A DNA stretch of 57,266 nt from Agromyces sp. H66 (GCF_004959775.1 NZ_SJZG01000007.1:177303-234568); one strand, 5' to 3'; counted from the first letter of the stretch, positions 16,941 to 25,453 are shown. Made by a program: numbers and translations. Notes: a model not told the origin generated them from the letters alone.

Positions 16941-18287
16941 TCAGCCCATCGACACCGCGAGCGCGTCGACGATGCCGGTGCCGAAGAACGAGTTGCGTCC
17001 CTCGTCGCCGTAGCAGCGCTCGCGCTCGTCGCCGGCGTTGAGCGGTTGCCAGTCCGCCGGGCAGGCGAGCGGTGTGGCCGTGCGCATCACGGCCGCCTTC
17101 ACGGCGCCGGGCGACCAGCCGGGGTGGCGGTCGACGACGAGCGCCGCCACGCCCGCGGCGTGCGGCGACGACATCGACGTGCCGTTCAGGTACCCGTAGC
17201 CCGCACCGCCGCTGATCACGGTCATGCCCGGGTAGAAGGCGCTGAGCGGGTCGTACCCGGCCCAGATCTCGCTGTCCATCGGCAGGGCGCCGAGCACGGC
17301 GTCCTGCACGGTTCCGGTCGCGCGGAAGTAGTCGCCGCCGGGCGCGGTCACGTCCACGCGCGACATGCCGACCGACGAGTAGTCGGCGATCCACAGGTCG
17401 TAGCCGTCGATGCCGACGGGGCCCACCGAGGAGACGGTGAGTGCGCCGGGCAGCTCAGCGGGCGCGACGCGGCACTCGTTGCCGACGTCGCGGGTCTCCT
17501 CGGAGCCGGGAGGCCAATCGGGGCTGATGGCGTCCTCGCCGGGGTGCTGCAGGTCGGCGCTCTCGTTGCCCGCCGAGGCGACGATGAGCACGCCGCGCTG
17601 GGTGGCATACCGGGCCGCGGACTCGATCTCCGCGAGGATGGCCCGCTGTTCGGCGTCGCTCTTGCAGTAGTAGAGGTACGGGTCGGCGAACAGGCTCAGG
17701 TTGACCACGTCGAGCCCTTGGTCGCCCGCGTAGCGGAGTGCGGCGGCGACCGAGTCGGCGAAGCAGTATCCGCCCTCGGTGCACGCCTTGAGCGCGACGA
17801 TGGTCGCCTCGGGGGCGATGCCCGCGATGCCGACCCCGTTCACGGGCGCGGCGATCGTCGACGCGACGTGGGTGCCGTGACCGCTCAGGTCGTCGATCGC
17901 GCCCTTGTTCGAGCAGTCGCCGTTCGCGATCTCGGCCGGATTCGCGGTGGGCGTGTCATCGAAGATGAACGAGCAGGAGCGGTCGAGGTCGAGGTTCGGC
18001 TCGATGTCGGGGTGGGTGAGGTCGACCCCGCTGTCGATGACTCCGACGCTCACCCCCTCGCCCGAGGCGTTGGCGAAGCTCTCGGTGCCGGCGCCGATGA
18101 GCGCCATGTCCCACTGGCAGGCGCCGAGCGGCTCGGCGTTCGGTGTTCCGAACGTGTCTGCGTAGAGCTCCTCGCAGATGTCCACGAGCTCGCCCTCGGT
18201 GCCGGCCGCCTGTGCGGCGGTCGCGCTGAGCGGGACCATGAGCGCCGCGGCCGCGATGGCCGCGAGGGGGATGATTCGTCGTTTCAT
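16941..18287 (-). CDS. Secreted S8 family serine peptidase (subtilase)
   Basis: 448 residues. A Sec signal peptide (basic KRR, hydrophobic core, AQAA near residue 27) leads almost directly into the catalytic domain. The triad is Asp85 (VIDSGVD), His137 (GHGTHVAS) and Ser371 (GTSMSSPHAAG), with the oxyanion Asn in ASAGNES. Cysteines at several positions suggest disulfides. There is no recognisable I9 inhibitor propeptide: only about 50 residues separate the signal from the catalytic core, which is short for a self-chaperoned subtilisin. No C-terminal anchor, so released to the medium. ATG at 18287 has GAGGAG seven bases upstream on the minus strand. Confidence 0.92.
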   Translation of the reverse strand: MKRRIIPLAAIAAAALMVPLSATAAQAAGTEGELVDICEELYADTFGTPNAEPLGACQWDMALIGAGTESFANASGEGVSVGVIDSGVDLTHPDIEPNLDLDRSCSFIFDDTPTANPAEIANGDCSNKGAIDDLSGHGTHVASTIAAPVNGVGIAGIAPEATIVALKACTEGGYCFADSVAAALRYAGDQGLDVVNLSLFADPYLYYCKSDAEQRAILAEIESAARYATQRGVLIVASAGNESADLQHPGEDAISPDWPPGSEETRDVGNECRVAPAELPGALTVSSVGPVGIDGYDLWIADYSSVGMSRVDVTAPGGDYFRATGTVQDAVLGALPMDSEIWAGYDPLSAFYPGMTVISGGAGYGYLNGTSMSSPHAAGVAALVVDRHPGWSPGAVKAAVMRTATPLACPADWQPLNAGDERERCYGDEGRNSFFGTGIVDALAVSMG

Positions 18288-18407
18288 GTGTGCACTCCTC
18301 GACGTCGTTGTGGTGTCGTGCTGATGGCGCGGCTGGTCGAGCCGCAGGTCCGACACTATCGCCGTGGGGCGGGCGAGCGACAGGCGCCGTCGCGGCATCC
18401 GCTCTGC

Positions 18408-18413
18408 TAGAGT
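18408..18413 (+). promoter_or_regulatory. -10 box TAGAGT of the rpsO promoter
   Basis: TAGAGT is followed by ATTGAGGTTGCC, which resembles the TAGAGTTGAGGCGGTTGTCC at the pnp promoter (32800). Transcription from about 18420 would give an 85-base leader before the rpsO start. No good -35 match is seen. Confidence 0.45.
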
Positions 18414-18503
18414 ATTGAGGTTGCCGTGAAATCGGCCGCGCATCAAGAGAGCCCAGGCACACGGCCCCGGGCAGCGCGCAACGAGAGAAAGGGGATCCCA
18501 TCT

Positions 18504-18773
18504 ATGGCACTCGAAGCAGACGTCAAGAAGGCGATCATCGAAGAGTACGCGACGCACCCCGGTGACACTGGATCCCCCGAGGTCCAGATCGCGCTCCTCA
18601 CGAAGCGGATCAAGGACCTCACCGAGCACCTGAAGGAGCACAAGCACGACCACCACTCGCGTCGTGGCCTGCTGCTCCTCGTCGGTCAGCGTCGTCGTCT
18701 GCTCGGCTACCTCGCCGACGTCGACATCAACCGCTACCGCTCGCTCATCGAGCGTCTCGGTCTGCGTCGCTAA
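18504..18773 (+). CDS. rpsO: 30S ribosomal protein S15
   Basis: 89 residues, the exact family length. Conserved blocks are [36 protein letters not shown] and RRRLLGYL with [12 protein letters not shown] at the end. S15 binds the central domain of 16S rRNA and nucleates platform assembly. ATG preceded by GAGAAAGGGG. In most Actinobacteria rpsO is next to pnp; here pnp lies 14 kb downstream. A strong terminator follows. Confidence 0.98.
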   Translation: MALEADVKKAIIEEYATHPGDTGSPEVQIALLTKRIKDLTEHLKEHKHDHHSRRGLLLLVGQRRRLLGYLADVDINRYRSLIERLGLRR

Positions 18774-18817
18774 GCGCACAGTCCGCGCGGCTCTCGCTGA
18801 CACCGCGATCTTCTTGC

Positions 18818-18846
18818 GAAGGCCCCTGCCCCCGGCAGGGGCCTTC
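18818..18846 (+). terminator. rpsO terminator
   Basis: GAAGGCCCCTGCC and GGCAGGGGCCTTC form a perfect 13-bp stem with a CCC loop, 45 bases after the rpsO stop. The GAAGG...CCTTC ends are shared with the FKBP terminator. Confidence 0.85.
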
Positions 18847-18915
18847 GTCATGTCACGACCGGATGCCGCCGCCGCCGCAGCCCCGGGCGATTCGCGGATG
18901 CCCCGCCTCCGCGCC

Positions 18916-18921
18916 TACGGT
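18916..18921 (+). promoter_or_regulatory. -10 box TACGGT, leaderless promoter
   Basis: TACGGT ends six bases (GGAGGC) before the ATG at 18928. Position and spacing match the other leaderless starts. Confidence 0.5.
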
Positions 18922-18927
18922 GGAGGC

Positions 18928-19389
18928 ATGTCCCGGCTCGCCCTCGCGTTGCGCGTCATCCTGCCCGCATTCTGGCTCGGCGCGGTGATCGCGATCTCGT
19001 TCATCGAGGCGCCGCTGAAGTTCACGGCGCCCGGCATCACGATTCCGCTCGGCCTCGGCATCGGCCGGCTCGTGTTCACGGCGCTCAACATCCTCGGCGT
19101 CGCCATCGCCGCGGTGCTCACCATCGCGAGCGTCATCCGCCCGCGACCCGGACGCCTGTCGGCGTGGCTCCTCGGCGGGGTGTGGGTCGTGCTGCTGGTC
19201 GAGATCCTCGTGATCCGGCCGCCGCTGAACGCCCGCACCGACCTCGTGATCGCGGGCGCCGAGCCCGGGCAGTCGCCGTTCCACTACCTCTACATCGCCG
19301 CCGACGTCGTGCTCGTGCTGCTCCTCGCCGCGCTGGCGATCGTGAACGCCAGGCGGGTGATCCCGCGCCCGACGTTGTCAACCCCGTAG
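18928..19389 (+). CDS. Four-helix integral membrane protein, unknown function
   Basis: 153 residues with four hydrophobic segments (about residues 5-25, 40-65, 78-95 and 122-142). The first part reads FWLGAVIAISFIEAPLKF and then IPLGLGIGRLVFTALN, a pattern found in small bacterial membrane proteins of the TMEM205/DUF4149-like type; I recognise the shape but not a function. Leaderless ATG. The following gene has its own ribosome site and a 52-base gap. Confidence 0.68.
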   Translation: MSRLALALRVILPAFWLGAVIAISFIEAPLKFTAPGITIPLGLGIGRLVFTALNILGVAIAAVLTIASVIRPRPGRLSAWLLGGVWVVLLVEILVIRPPLNARTDLVIAGAEPGQSPFHYLYIAADVVLVLLLAALAIVNARRVIPRPTLSTP

Positions 19390-19441
19390 CGGTCCGGGGA
19401 GCGTCTCCGTAGCGTAGTCGGCAGACGAGAGGAGATCCGAC

Positions 19442-20005
19442 ATGGCAGCCCGACTCGCCGGCCGGAAGGTCGCCTTCCTCATGACCGACGGCTTCGAGCA
19501 GGTCGAGTTCACCGAGCCATGGGACGCCGTGAGGGAGGCGGGGGCGGAGGTCGTGCTCGTCTCGCCCATCGAGGGCACCGTGCTCGGCTTCCATCACACC
19601 GACAAGGCCGACACGTTCGACGTCGACCTCGACGTGGCGACCGCCGATGCGTCGGACTTCGACGCCCTGGTGCTGCCCGGCGGGGTCGTGAACGCCGATC
19701 ACCTGCGCATGGACGTGCACGCGGTCGCGTTCGTGCGCGCGTTCTTCGAGCAGCACAAGCCCGTCGCCGCGATCTGCCACGCCCCGTGGCTCCTCATCGA
19801 GGCGGGCGTGGTGCGTGGGCGCAGCCTCACGTCGTATCCGAGCCTGAAGACCGACCTCGTGAACGCGGGGGCGAACTGGAGCGACGAGCGGGTCGTCGTC
19901 GACCAGGGCCTCGTGACGAGCCGGCGCCCAGCCGACCTGCCCGCGTTCATCGACACGGCCATCGAGGAGATCGCCGAGGGCGAGCACGCCGGACAGCGGA
20001 GCTAG
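19442..20005 (+). CDS. DJ-1/PfpI family protein (YhbO-like, type 1 GATase fold)
   Basis: 187 residues. The nucleophile is Cys112 in AAICHAPW and the supporting acid is Glu19 in DGFEQVEFTEP. Family members have been described as glyoxalases/deglycases or stress chaperones; the exact activity is disputed and cannot be read here. ATG with GAGAGGAGA upstream; GTAGCGTAGT just before may contain the promoter. It converges on the CGNR gene with 14 bases between stops. Confidence 0.9.
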   Translation: MAARLAGRKVAFLMTDGFEQVEFTEPWDAVREAGAEVVLVSPIEGTVLGFHHTDKADTFDVDLDVATADASDFDALVLPGGVVNADHLRMDVHAVAFVRAFFEQHKPVAAICHAPWLLIEAGVVRGRSLTSYPSLKTDLVNAGANWSDERVVVDQGLVTSRRPADLPAFIDTAIEEIAEGEHAGQRS

Positions 20006-20019
20006 GCCGGTCGCACGCG

Positions 20020-20565
20020 TCACGCGGTGCGCGCCCGGTACGCCCGCACCGCCATCCGGTTGCCGCAGCGCGTGCTGCAGAACCGGCGCGACGAGTTCTT
20101 CGACAGGTCGACGAAGATGCCTTCGCAGTCGTCGGCGTCGCACTCGCGCAACCGGTCCATCTGGTCGTATCGGATGACGTCGACGAGGGCCATCGCGGCC
20201 TCGACGAGGATGCGCCGGGCGAGCGGCGCATCGGGCTCGGTCGCATGGATGTGCCAGTCGATGCCGTCGTGGCGCACGAGCCGGGGGAGTGCGTGCGCCT
20301 CGGCGAGCAGCTCGTTGACGGCGTCGGCCGCGTCATCGCGGTCGAGGAGCCACAGCGTCCGCAGGCGACTGCGCGCGTCGCGCACCTCGGCGAGTTCGCG
20401 CTCGTCGCCGTCGCGGCGTCCCGAGTACCTCCACACGTCGAGCAGGTGGGCGAGCTGCCCCGGGTCGCCGAGCTCGTCGTCGCCCGAATCGGATGCCCCG
20501 GGCGCGGTGTCCGCGAGCGCGGCGACGAACCCCAGGGCCGCCTCCGTGTCATGGGTGAAAATCAT
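20020..20565 (-). CDS. CGNR zinc finger (ABATE domain) putative regulator
   Basis: 181 residues. An ABATE-type N-terminal domain (FTHDTEAALGFVAALADT near the start, LRTLWLLDRD in the middle) is followed by the CGNR zinc finger: CDADDCEGIFVDLSKN, SSRRFCSTRCGNRMAVRAYR, with four Cys ligands. Proteins of this type are taken to be stress-related transcription regulators. ATG at 20565 is set by AGGAG about six bases upstream. It is divergent from the EamA transporter gene, and a dyad lies in the shared control region, so it probably controls that transporter and itself (inference). Confidence 0.85.
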   Translation of the reverse strand: MIFTHDTEAALGFVAALADTAPGASDSGDDELGDPGQLAHLLDVWRYSGRRDGDERELAEVRDARSRLRTLWLLDRDDAADAVNELLAEAHALPRLVRHDGIDWHIHATEPDAPLARRILVEAAMALVDVIRYDQMDRLRECDADDCEGIFVDLSKNSSRRFCSTRCGNRMAVRAYRARTA

Positions 20566-20597
20566 TTGACTCCTGACACTCGATGCGAGTACTGTCA
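20566..20597 (+). promoter_or_regulatory. eamA promoter with embedded operator dyad
   Basis: TTGACT (20566-20571) and TACTGT (20590-20595) are 18 bases apart, a good sigma-70 promoter for the transporter gene. Between them lies the dyad ACTCG-ATG-CGAGT (20578-20590), nested in an outer TGACA...TGTCA repeat (20574-20597). A protein bound here would block the promoter; the divergent CGNR protein is the obvious candidate. Confidence 0.55.
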
Positions 20598-20635
20598 CGA
20601 GCATAACCAGTTTCAGGCATGACAGGGGCGAACAC

Positions 20636-21631
20636 ATGGGCGGTACGCGCGGCATCTTCGGCATCGCGCTGGGCCTGGCGGCGGGTCTGGCGTTCGGCGC
20701 GGGCGGCGCCATCGTCAAGCCGCTGTTCGAGGCGGGCTGGTCACCCGGCGCCGCCGTGCTGTTCCGCGTGAGCGTCGCCGCCCTGTTGCTGGCCGTTCCC
20801 GGACTCGTCGCGCTGAAGTTCGACCTGCGTCCGCTCTGGCGCGCGAAGTGGACCGTGCTCGTCTACGCGGTCATTGCGGTCGCCGGCGTCCAGCTCGTGT
20901 TCTACACCGCGATCGCCCGCATTCCCGTGAGCACGGCCCTGCTCATCGAGTACCTCGCTCCCGTCGCGCTCGTGCTGTTCGCGTGGGTGCGCACGAGGCA
21001 CGTGCCCCAGGTCGTCGTGCTGGCGGGCTCCGTGGTGGCGATCGCCGGCCTCGTGCTGGTGGTCGACCCCGCCGGCGGCGCGCTCGACCCCTTCGGCGTC
21101 GCGATGGCGGGCGTCGCGATGCTCGGCGTCGCCGTCTACTACGTGATCGGCGAACGCGACGACCTCGGCGTGCCGCCCATCGCACTGGCTGCCTCCGGAC
21201 TCCTCATCGGTGCCGTGGTGCTCGGCATCGCCGCGCTCGTGGGCCTCGTGCCGTTCGAGGTCGCGTTCGTCGAGGTCGACTTCCTCGGCGGCACTGCGCC
21301 GTGGTGGGTGCCCGTGCTGATGGTCGCCGCCTTCTCGACCGCCTTCGCCTACGTCGCCGGCATCCAGGCGATCCGCATGCTCGGCACCCGGCTCTCCTCG
21401 TTCCTCGGCCTCTCCGAGGTGATCTTCGCCGCCGTCGTGGCGTGGGCGCTCCTCGGCGAGGCGATCGGCCCCGTGCAGGCCATCGGAGGACCGCTCATCC
21501 TCGGCGGCATCGTGCTCGTGCGGTTCGAACGGCGGGCGCCCGATCCCGCGGCGATCGCGCTCGACGTCGACCTCGTCCCGGTCTCTGCGGCGACCCGACG
21601 GGACCCCGAGCGGTCCCGCGTCGCGCCCTAG
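20636..21631 (+). CDS. EamA-family (DMT superfamily) transporter
   Basis: 331 residues with ten membrane helices in two EamA repeats (about residues 8-140 and 155-295). Typical signatures are AGLAFGAGGAIVKPLFEAG in helix 1 and RLSSFLGLSEVIFAAVVAWA in helix 9. Such proteins export amino acids, metabolites or drugs; no substrate can be assigned. ATG with AGGGG upstream. The last 35 residues form a charged cytosolic tail. The next gene starts nine bases after the stop but has its own promoter box inside the tail. Confidence 0.9.
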   Translation: MGGTRGIFGIALGLAAGLAFGAGGAIVKPLFEAGWSPGAAVLFRVSVAALLLAVPGLVALKFDLRPLWRAKWTVLVYAVIAVAGVQLVFYTAIARIPVSTALLIEYLAPVALVLFAWVRTRHVPQVVVLAGSVVAIAGLVLVVDPAGGALDPFGVAMAGVAMLGVAVYYVIGERDDLGVPPIALAASGLLIGAVVLGIAALVGLVPFEVAFVEVDFLGGTAPWWVPVLMVAAFSTAFAYVAGIQAIRMLGTRLSSFLGLSEVIFAAVVAWALLGEAIGPVQAIGGPLILGGIVLVRFERRAPDPAAIALDVDLVPVSAATRRDPERSRVAP

Positions 21632-21634
21632 ACT
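21629..21634 (+). promoter_or_regulatory. -10 box TAGACT, leaderless promoter of the LLM oxidoreductase
   Basis: TAGACT overlaps the eamA stop codon (TAG) and ends six bases before the ATG at 21641. Confidence 0.55.
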
Positions 21635-21640
21635 CGGCCC

Positions 21641-22519
21641 ATGCGCGTCGGCATCGTCATCCTCCCGCAATACGACTGGCCCGAGGCGGGGCGCCGTTGG
21701 CGTGCCGCCGAGGAGTACGGCTTCGACCACGCGTGGACCTACGACCACCTCGCGTGGCGGGGGCTCGCGGGCGAGCGCTGGCATGCCACCGTGCCGACGC
21801 TCACGGCCGCGGCGACCGTGACGACGCGTATCCGCCTCGGCACGTTCGTCGCTTCCCCGAACTACCGGCATCCGGTGCCGTTCGCGAAGGACATCGCCAC
21901 CGTCGACCAGATCTCCGGCGGCCGGATGCTCCTCGGCGTCGGCTCAGGGGGCACCGGGTTCGACGCGTTCGTGCTCGGCCAGCCCGAACTCACCCCTCGG
22001 CAGCGCTTCGAACGCTTCGCCGAGTTCGCGGAGGCCCTCGACGTGCTGCTCCGCTTCGAGCCGCCGGGTTCCGACGGCATCTCGTTCGAGGGTCGCTGGT
22101 ACACCGCCGACGGCGCGCGGATGGTCGGCGCGCCGTCGCAGCATCCGCGGATGCCGCTGCACCTCGCCGCCGACGGGCCGAAGGCGCTCGCCCTCGCGGT
22201 GCGCATCGCCGACGGCTGGGTCACCACGGCCGGCGCCGCGGACGACCCCGAGGCGTGGTGGCGCCGGGCGGGCGAGCTCATCCGCCGCCTCGACGACGCG
22301 TGCGCCGACGCGGGCCGCGATCCGTCGACCATCGACCGCACGCTCTCGCTCGACGGCGAGGGGCGGTACAGCCTCGCGAGCGTCGGCGCGTTCGACGACG
22401 CGATCGGGCGTGCCGCCGAGCTGGGCTACACCGACGTCGTCTCGCACTGGCCGCGCGAACACGGCCTCTACGCCGGCGACGAATCAGTGCTCGACGAGGT
22501 GGCGCAGCGGCTAGCCTGA
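21641..22519 (+). CDS. LLM class flavin-dependent oxidoreductase
   Basis: 292 residues, luciferase-like TIM barrel. Landmarks: EEYGFDHAWTYDHLAW near residue 25, TTRIRLGTFVASPNYRHP near 70, DQISGGRMLLGVGSGG near 95 and LAADGPKALALAVRIADGW near 170. Family members use F420 or FMN; the SGGRMLLGVGSG block is common to both. The substrate is unknown. Leaderless ATG start. The next gene begins five bases after the stop. Confidence 0.88.
   Translation: MRVGIVILPQYDWPEAGRRWRAAEEYGFDHAWTYDHLAWRGLAGERWHATVPTLTAAATVTTRIRLGTFVASPNYRHPVPFAKDIATVDQISGGRMLLGVGSGGTGFDAFVLGQPELTPRQRFERFAEFAEALDVLLRFEPPGSDGISFEGRWYTADGARMVGAPSQHPRMPLHLAADGPKALALAVRIADGWVTTAGAADDPEAWWRRAGELIRRLDDACADAGRDPSTIDRTLSLDGEGRYSLASVGAFDDAIGRAAELGYTDVVSHWPREHGLYAGDESVLDEVAQRLA
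22512..22517 (+). promoter_or_regulatory. -10 box TAGCCT inside the end of the LLM gene
   Basis: TAGCCT ends seven bases before the ATG at 22525 and overlaps the last codons of the LLM gene. It would allow the small membrane protein to be made independently. Confidence 0.45.
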
Positions 22520-22524
22520 ACTCC

Positions 22525-23142
22525 ATGCCCGCGCCCCGCTCGAAGCCCCTCCTCAGCTGGGAGCCACTCCCGTACCTCGTGCTGCTGGTGCTGTTGGTGC
22601 TCACGGGCGTCGTGCGGCCCGACGCCCCGCCGGTGCTGTTCTGGGGGCTCATCGCACTCATCGTCGCCGCGCTCGCCTGGCTGATCGCCGCGCTCGTGCG
22701 ATCGACGCGACGTGAGAACCCCGACCGGTGGGGCGATCTCTCGACGCTCGACGGGCTCGACGTCGTCGACGCCGCTCGCCGTGAGCGCGACGTGCGCACG
22801 GTCGTGCCCGTCGACGACGCACAGCGCCACCAGTCCGCCATCGAGCTGGCGCGGCTCGCCGGCGGCGCCGAGCAGCACGCCGTGCTCGTGCCGCGAGCGA
22901 GCCGCTGGCTCTCCCGCCGATACCGTGTCGGCGTGCAGCTGGTCGGCGGCGACCGACCCCGGCACGCGGGGTTCCTCGGCCCTGCGTCCGCCGACCGGTG
23001 GACCGAGCTGCTCGACGACCTCCGCGAGCACGGCCGCTACGTTCGCGTCCCCGCACTCGTCACGGGCGCCGCGCGCCCCTTCGGGGTCGAACTCGACCTC
23101 AGCGGGCTCGAAGGGCTCGCGGACGCCGGCCGCGACGGGTGA
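22525..23142 (+). CDS. Membrane-anchored protein of unknown function
   Basis: 205 residues. Two hydrophobic segments near the N-terminus (about residues 13-27 and 38-58) are followed by a 145-residue soluble domain, presumably cytosolic or surface-exposed, with no motif I recognise. GLDVVDAARRERDVRTVVPVDD and the WTELLDDLREHGRYVRVPA segment look like a folded domain. Start chosen from the TAGCCT box and the N-terminal hydrophobic pair. It follows the LLM gene by five bases, so it may also be co-transcribed. Confidence 0.68.
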   Translation: MPAPRSKPLLSWEPLPYLVLLVLLVLTGVVRPDAPPVLFWGLIALIVAALAWLIAALVRSTRRENPDRWGDLSTLDGLDVVDAARRERDVRTVVPVDDAQRHQSAIELARLAGGAEQHAVLVPRASRWLSRRYRVGVQLVGGDRPRHAGFLGPASADRWTELLDDLREHGRYVRVPALVTGAARPFGVELDLSGLEGLADAGRDG

Positions 23143-23184
23143 CCGCGGCTCGCGGCATCCGCTCGTTCCGGACGCTCCGCGCGT

Positions 23185-23583
23185 TCAGGCCTCGGTGGCC
23201 TCGCTCGACGCGACGGCCTGCTCGGTCTCCTGGCGCGCGAGCTCGGCGCGCACCCGGTCCATGTCGAGGGCGCGCACCTGCGAGATGAGGTCGTCGAGCA
23301 TGGCGCGGGGCAGTGCTCCCGCCTGCGCGAAGACGCCGATGCCGTCCTTGAAGGCCATGAGCGTCGGGATCGAGGTGATGTTCATCGCCGCGGCCAACTG
23401 CTGCTGGTCCTCGGTGTCGACCTTCGCGAACACGAGGTCGGGATTTGCCTCAGCGGCCGCCTCGTAGTTCGGGGCGAACTGGAGGCACGGGCCGCACCAG
23501 CCGGCCCAGAAGTCCACGAAGACGGTTCCGCCGTCGAGGATGGTCTGCTCGAAGTCGTCCAGGGTCAGTGCAACGGTAGCCAT
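23185..23583 (-). CDS. Thioredoxin
   Basis: 132 residues. The redox site is WCGPC (Cys30, Cys33), preceded by VFVDFWAG and followed by KVDTEDQQQLAAAM and the cis-Pro block ITSIPTLMAF. A 25-residue charged C-terminal extension is present beyond the usual 105-110 residues. Cytosolic. The ATG at 23583 has TAGGGT six bases upstream on the minus strand. Divergent from the alpha/beta hydrolase at 23662. Confidence 0.94.
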   Translation of the reverse strand: MATVALTLDDFEQTILDGGTVFVDFWAGWCGPCLQFAPNYEAAAEANPDLVFAKVDTEDQQQLAAAMNITSIPTLMAFKDGIGVFAQAGALPRAMLDDLISQVRALDMDRVRAELARQETEQAVASSEATEA

Positions 23584-23589
23584 CCGTCC

Positions 23590-23595
23590 ACCCTA
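23590..23595 (-). promoter_or_regulatory. -10 box TAGGGT, leaderless promoter of thioredoxin
   Basis: On the minus strand TAGGGT ends six bases (GGACGG) before the ATG at 23583. It faces the TATCGT box at 23650 of the opposite gene. Confidence 0.55.
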
Positions 23596-23649
23596 CGCGT
23601 GCCCACTCGACCGCTCGCCGGGGTTGCCTGTGCGGCGGCTGTGTGCCGG

Positions 23650-23655
23650 TATCGT
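23650..23655 (+). promoter_or_regulatory. -10 box TATCGT, leaderless promoter of the alpha/beta hydrolase
   Basis: TATCGT ends six bases (GAAGGC) before the GTG at 23662 and so fixes the start codon. Confidence 0.5.
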
Positions 23656-23661
23656 GAAGGC

Positions 23662-24615
23662 GTGGTCGCATTCGGTGGGGCACTGGGATCCTTCCGTCGC
23701 CGCGGCACGCCCGAGGCGGCGTCCGAGGCCGATGAGGCGCGCGCGCTCGACGCGGCGATCCCCGACCTCGACTGGCGCGCGTTCCCGCGCGGCACCGAGA
23801 TCTCGCGCTTCGAGGCTCCGAGCGGCCCGCTCGCCCGGGTGGCGCTCGGTCCCGTTGCGGGACCCCGGGTGCTGCTGGTGCCGGGGGCCACCGGCTCGAA
23901 GGAGGACTTCGTGCTGATGATGCCGCTCTTCGCGGCATCCGGATACCGCGTCGAGTCCTTCGACCTCGCGGGCCAGTACGAGTCCGCCGACGCCGGGCCG
24001 TGGAATCTCACCCCGCCTCGCGCGAACTACGACGAACGACTGTTCCTCGACGACCTCCTCGCCGTGCTCGACGATGCGGCGGGCCCGGCCCACGTGCTCG
24101 GCTACAGCTTCGCCGGCACCCTGGCCCAGCTGGCGCTCCTCGAGCGACCCGACCGGTTCGCGAGCCTTACGCTGCTGAGCGCACCGCCCGAGCCCGGGCA
24201 GGCGTTCCGCGGCATCAAGCGCATCGGGCCGATCAGCGGCATCACCAGCGCGCGGCGGGCCGCCGCGCTCATGCTGTGGGGCATCCGCAACAACCTCAAC
24301 CGGGTGCCGCCCGGCCGGCACGCGTTCGTGCGCGAACGGTTCGCGCTCACCCGCCGCGAGAGCGTCGACGACATCATCGCGCTGATGATGCGCACCCCCG
24401 ACGTGCGGGCGGCCGTCAACGCGTCCGCGGTCCCGAAACTCGTCGCGGTCGGCGAGCACGACCTGTGGCCGAGGGAACTGCACGCCAGGTACGCGGCCGA
24501 GATCGGTGCCCGCTTCGTGGTCTACCCGACCGGGCACAGTCCGTGCGAGACGGCTCCGCACCAGCTCGTGCGCGACATGGCGGCGCTCTTCGCCGAGACC
24601 GACCTCACGCCCTGA
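23662..24615 (+). CDS. Alpha/beta fold hydrolase
   Basis: 317 residues from GTG 23662. The oxyanion region is VLLVPGATGSKEDF, the nucleophile elbow GYSFAG (near residue 150), the acid probably in VAVGEHDLWP and the His in YPTGHSP. A 60-residue N-terminal strand/loop region precedes the core. It resembles general serine hydrolases and no substrate can be named. The start is chosen by the TATCGT box six bases upstream; an in-frame ATG at 23599 would overlap the divergent thioredoxin promoter. Convergent with the glycosyltransferase at 24649. Confidence 0.85.
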   Translation: MVAFGGALGSFRRRGTPEAASEADEARALDAAIPDLDWRAFPRGTEISRFEAPSGPLARVALGPVAGPRVLLVPGATGSKEDFVLMMPLFAASGYRVESFDLAGQYESADAGPWNLTPPRANYDERLFLDDLLAVLDDAAGPAHVLGYSFAGTLAQLALLERPDRFASLTLLSAPPEPGQAFRGIKRIGPISGITSARRAAALMLWGIRNNLNRVPPGRHAFVRERFALTRRESVDDIIALMMRTPDVRAAVNASAVPKLVAVGEHDLWPRELHARYAAEIGARFVVYPTGHSPCETAPHQLVRDMAALFAETDLTP

Positions 24616-24648
24616 CCTCGCGGAGATCCGAGGGATGCCGCGGGCCGG

Positions 24649-25440
24649 TCAGGCCGGCACCGGCTCCTCGCCGTCGTCGAGCTCGTCGACCTCGTCGGCC
24701 GCGCCCCAGTGCTCGTGCGTGCGTCGATGCGCCGCGCGGCGCTCGAGCGGCGACCACGCGCGGAACTCGATGGCGAGCGTGTGGAACGCGATCCGAACCC
24801 GCCGCCAGAGCCCCTCGATGCTGTCGAAGGGTCGCGCCGACACCCCGACGATCATGAGGTCGTCGCGCACCACCGTCATGCCGGGCTGGATCCACCAGGA
24901 GAGGTCGAGGTCGTCGTGCACGTCGCCGCGGTCGCGGTGCACGAGCTCGCGCAGCTCCAGCCACGCGTCGCGACGCATGGCGTAGTTCGAGCCGAAGACC
25001 GGGGGATGCCCGAGCAGCGGGCCGATCACCCGGAAGTACCCGCCGATGTAGATGTTCCGCGCGATCCATCGGATGAGCGCGTTGCCCCCGTAGAAGACGC
25101 CGGAGCCGGTGACGACCGTCGGGAGGTCGGCTCGCGACATCCGGTGCTCGACCTCGGCGAGCCAGCCCGGCCCCGGTACGGAGTCGGCGTCGAGGCGGGC
25201 GAGCACGTCGCCCGTCGCCGCGTCGAAGCCGGCCGCGGTCGCCGGCCAGATGCCGCGCAGCGGTTCGGAGACGAGTCGGGCACCGGCGGCGAGTGCGACG
25301 TCGGCCGTGGCATCCGTCGAGGCGTTGTCGACCACGATGACCTCGTCGGCGGGCCGCGACTGCTGGGCGAGCGCATCGAGGCAGGCGGCGAGGTATCCCG
25401 CATCGTTGTAGCTCGGAACGATGACCGAAATCGTGCCCAT
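24649..25440 (-). CDS. Family 2 glycosyltransferase
   Basis: 263 residues. GT-A fold start ISVIVPSYNDAGYLAACLDA, nucleotide-binding VIVVDNASTDATADVA, and the metal-binding DAD in LARLDADSVPGPGWL. After the acceptor region (FGSNYAMRRDAWLELRELVH) the protein ends in a charged cytosolic tail, without membrane helices. Acceptor and sugar are unknown. ATG at 25440 is chosen because TAGACT lies seven bases upstream on the minus strand and homologues begin at this Met; an in-frame ATG at 25458 is six codons earlier. Confidence 0.9.
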   Translation of the reverse strand: MGTISVIVPSYNDAGYLAACLDALAQQSRPADEVIVVDNASTDATADVALAAGARLVSEPLRGIWPATAAGFDAATGDVLARLDADSVPGPGWLAEVEHRMSRADLPTVVTGSGVFYGGNALIRWIARNIYIGGYFRVIGPLLGHPPVFGSNYAMRRDAWLELRELVHRDRGDVHDDLDLSWWIQPGMTVVRDDLMIVGVSARPFDSIEGLWRRVRIAFHTLAIEFRAWSPLERRAAHRRTHEHWGAADEVDELDDGEEPVPA

Positions 25441-25447
25441 CACGGCG

Positions 25448-25453
25448 AGTCTA
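25448..25453 (-). promoter_or_regulatory. -10 box TAGACT, leaderless promoter of the GT2 gene
   Basis: On the minus strand TAGACT ends seven bases before the ATG at 25440. Confidence 0.5.
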
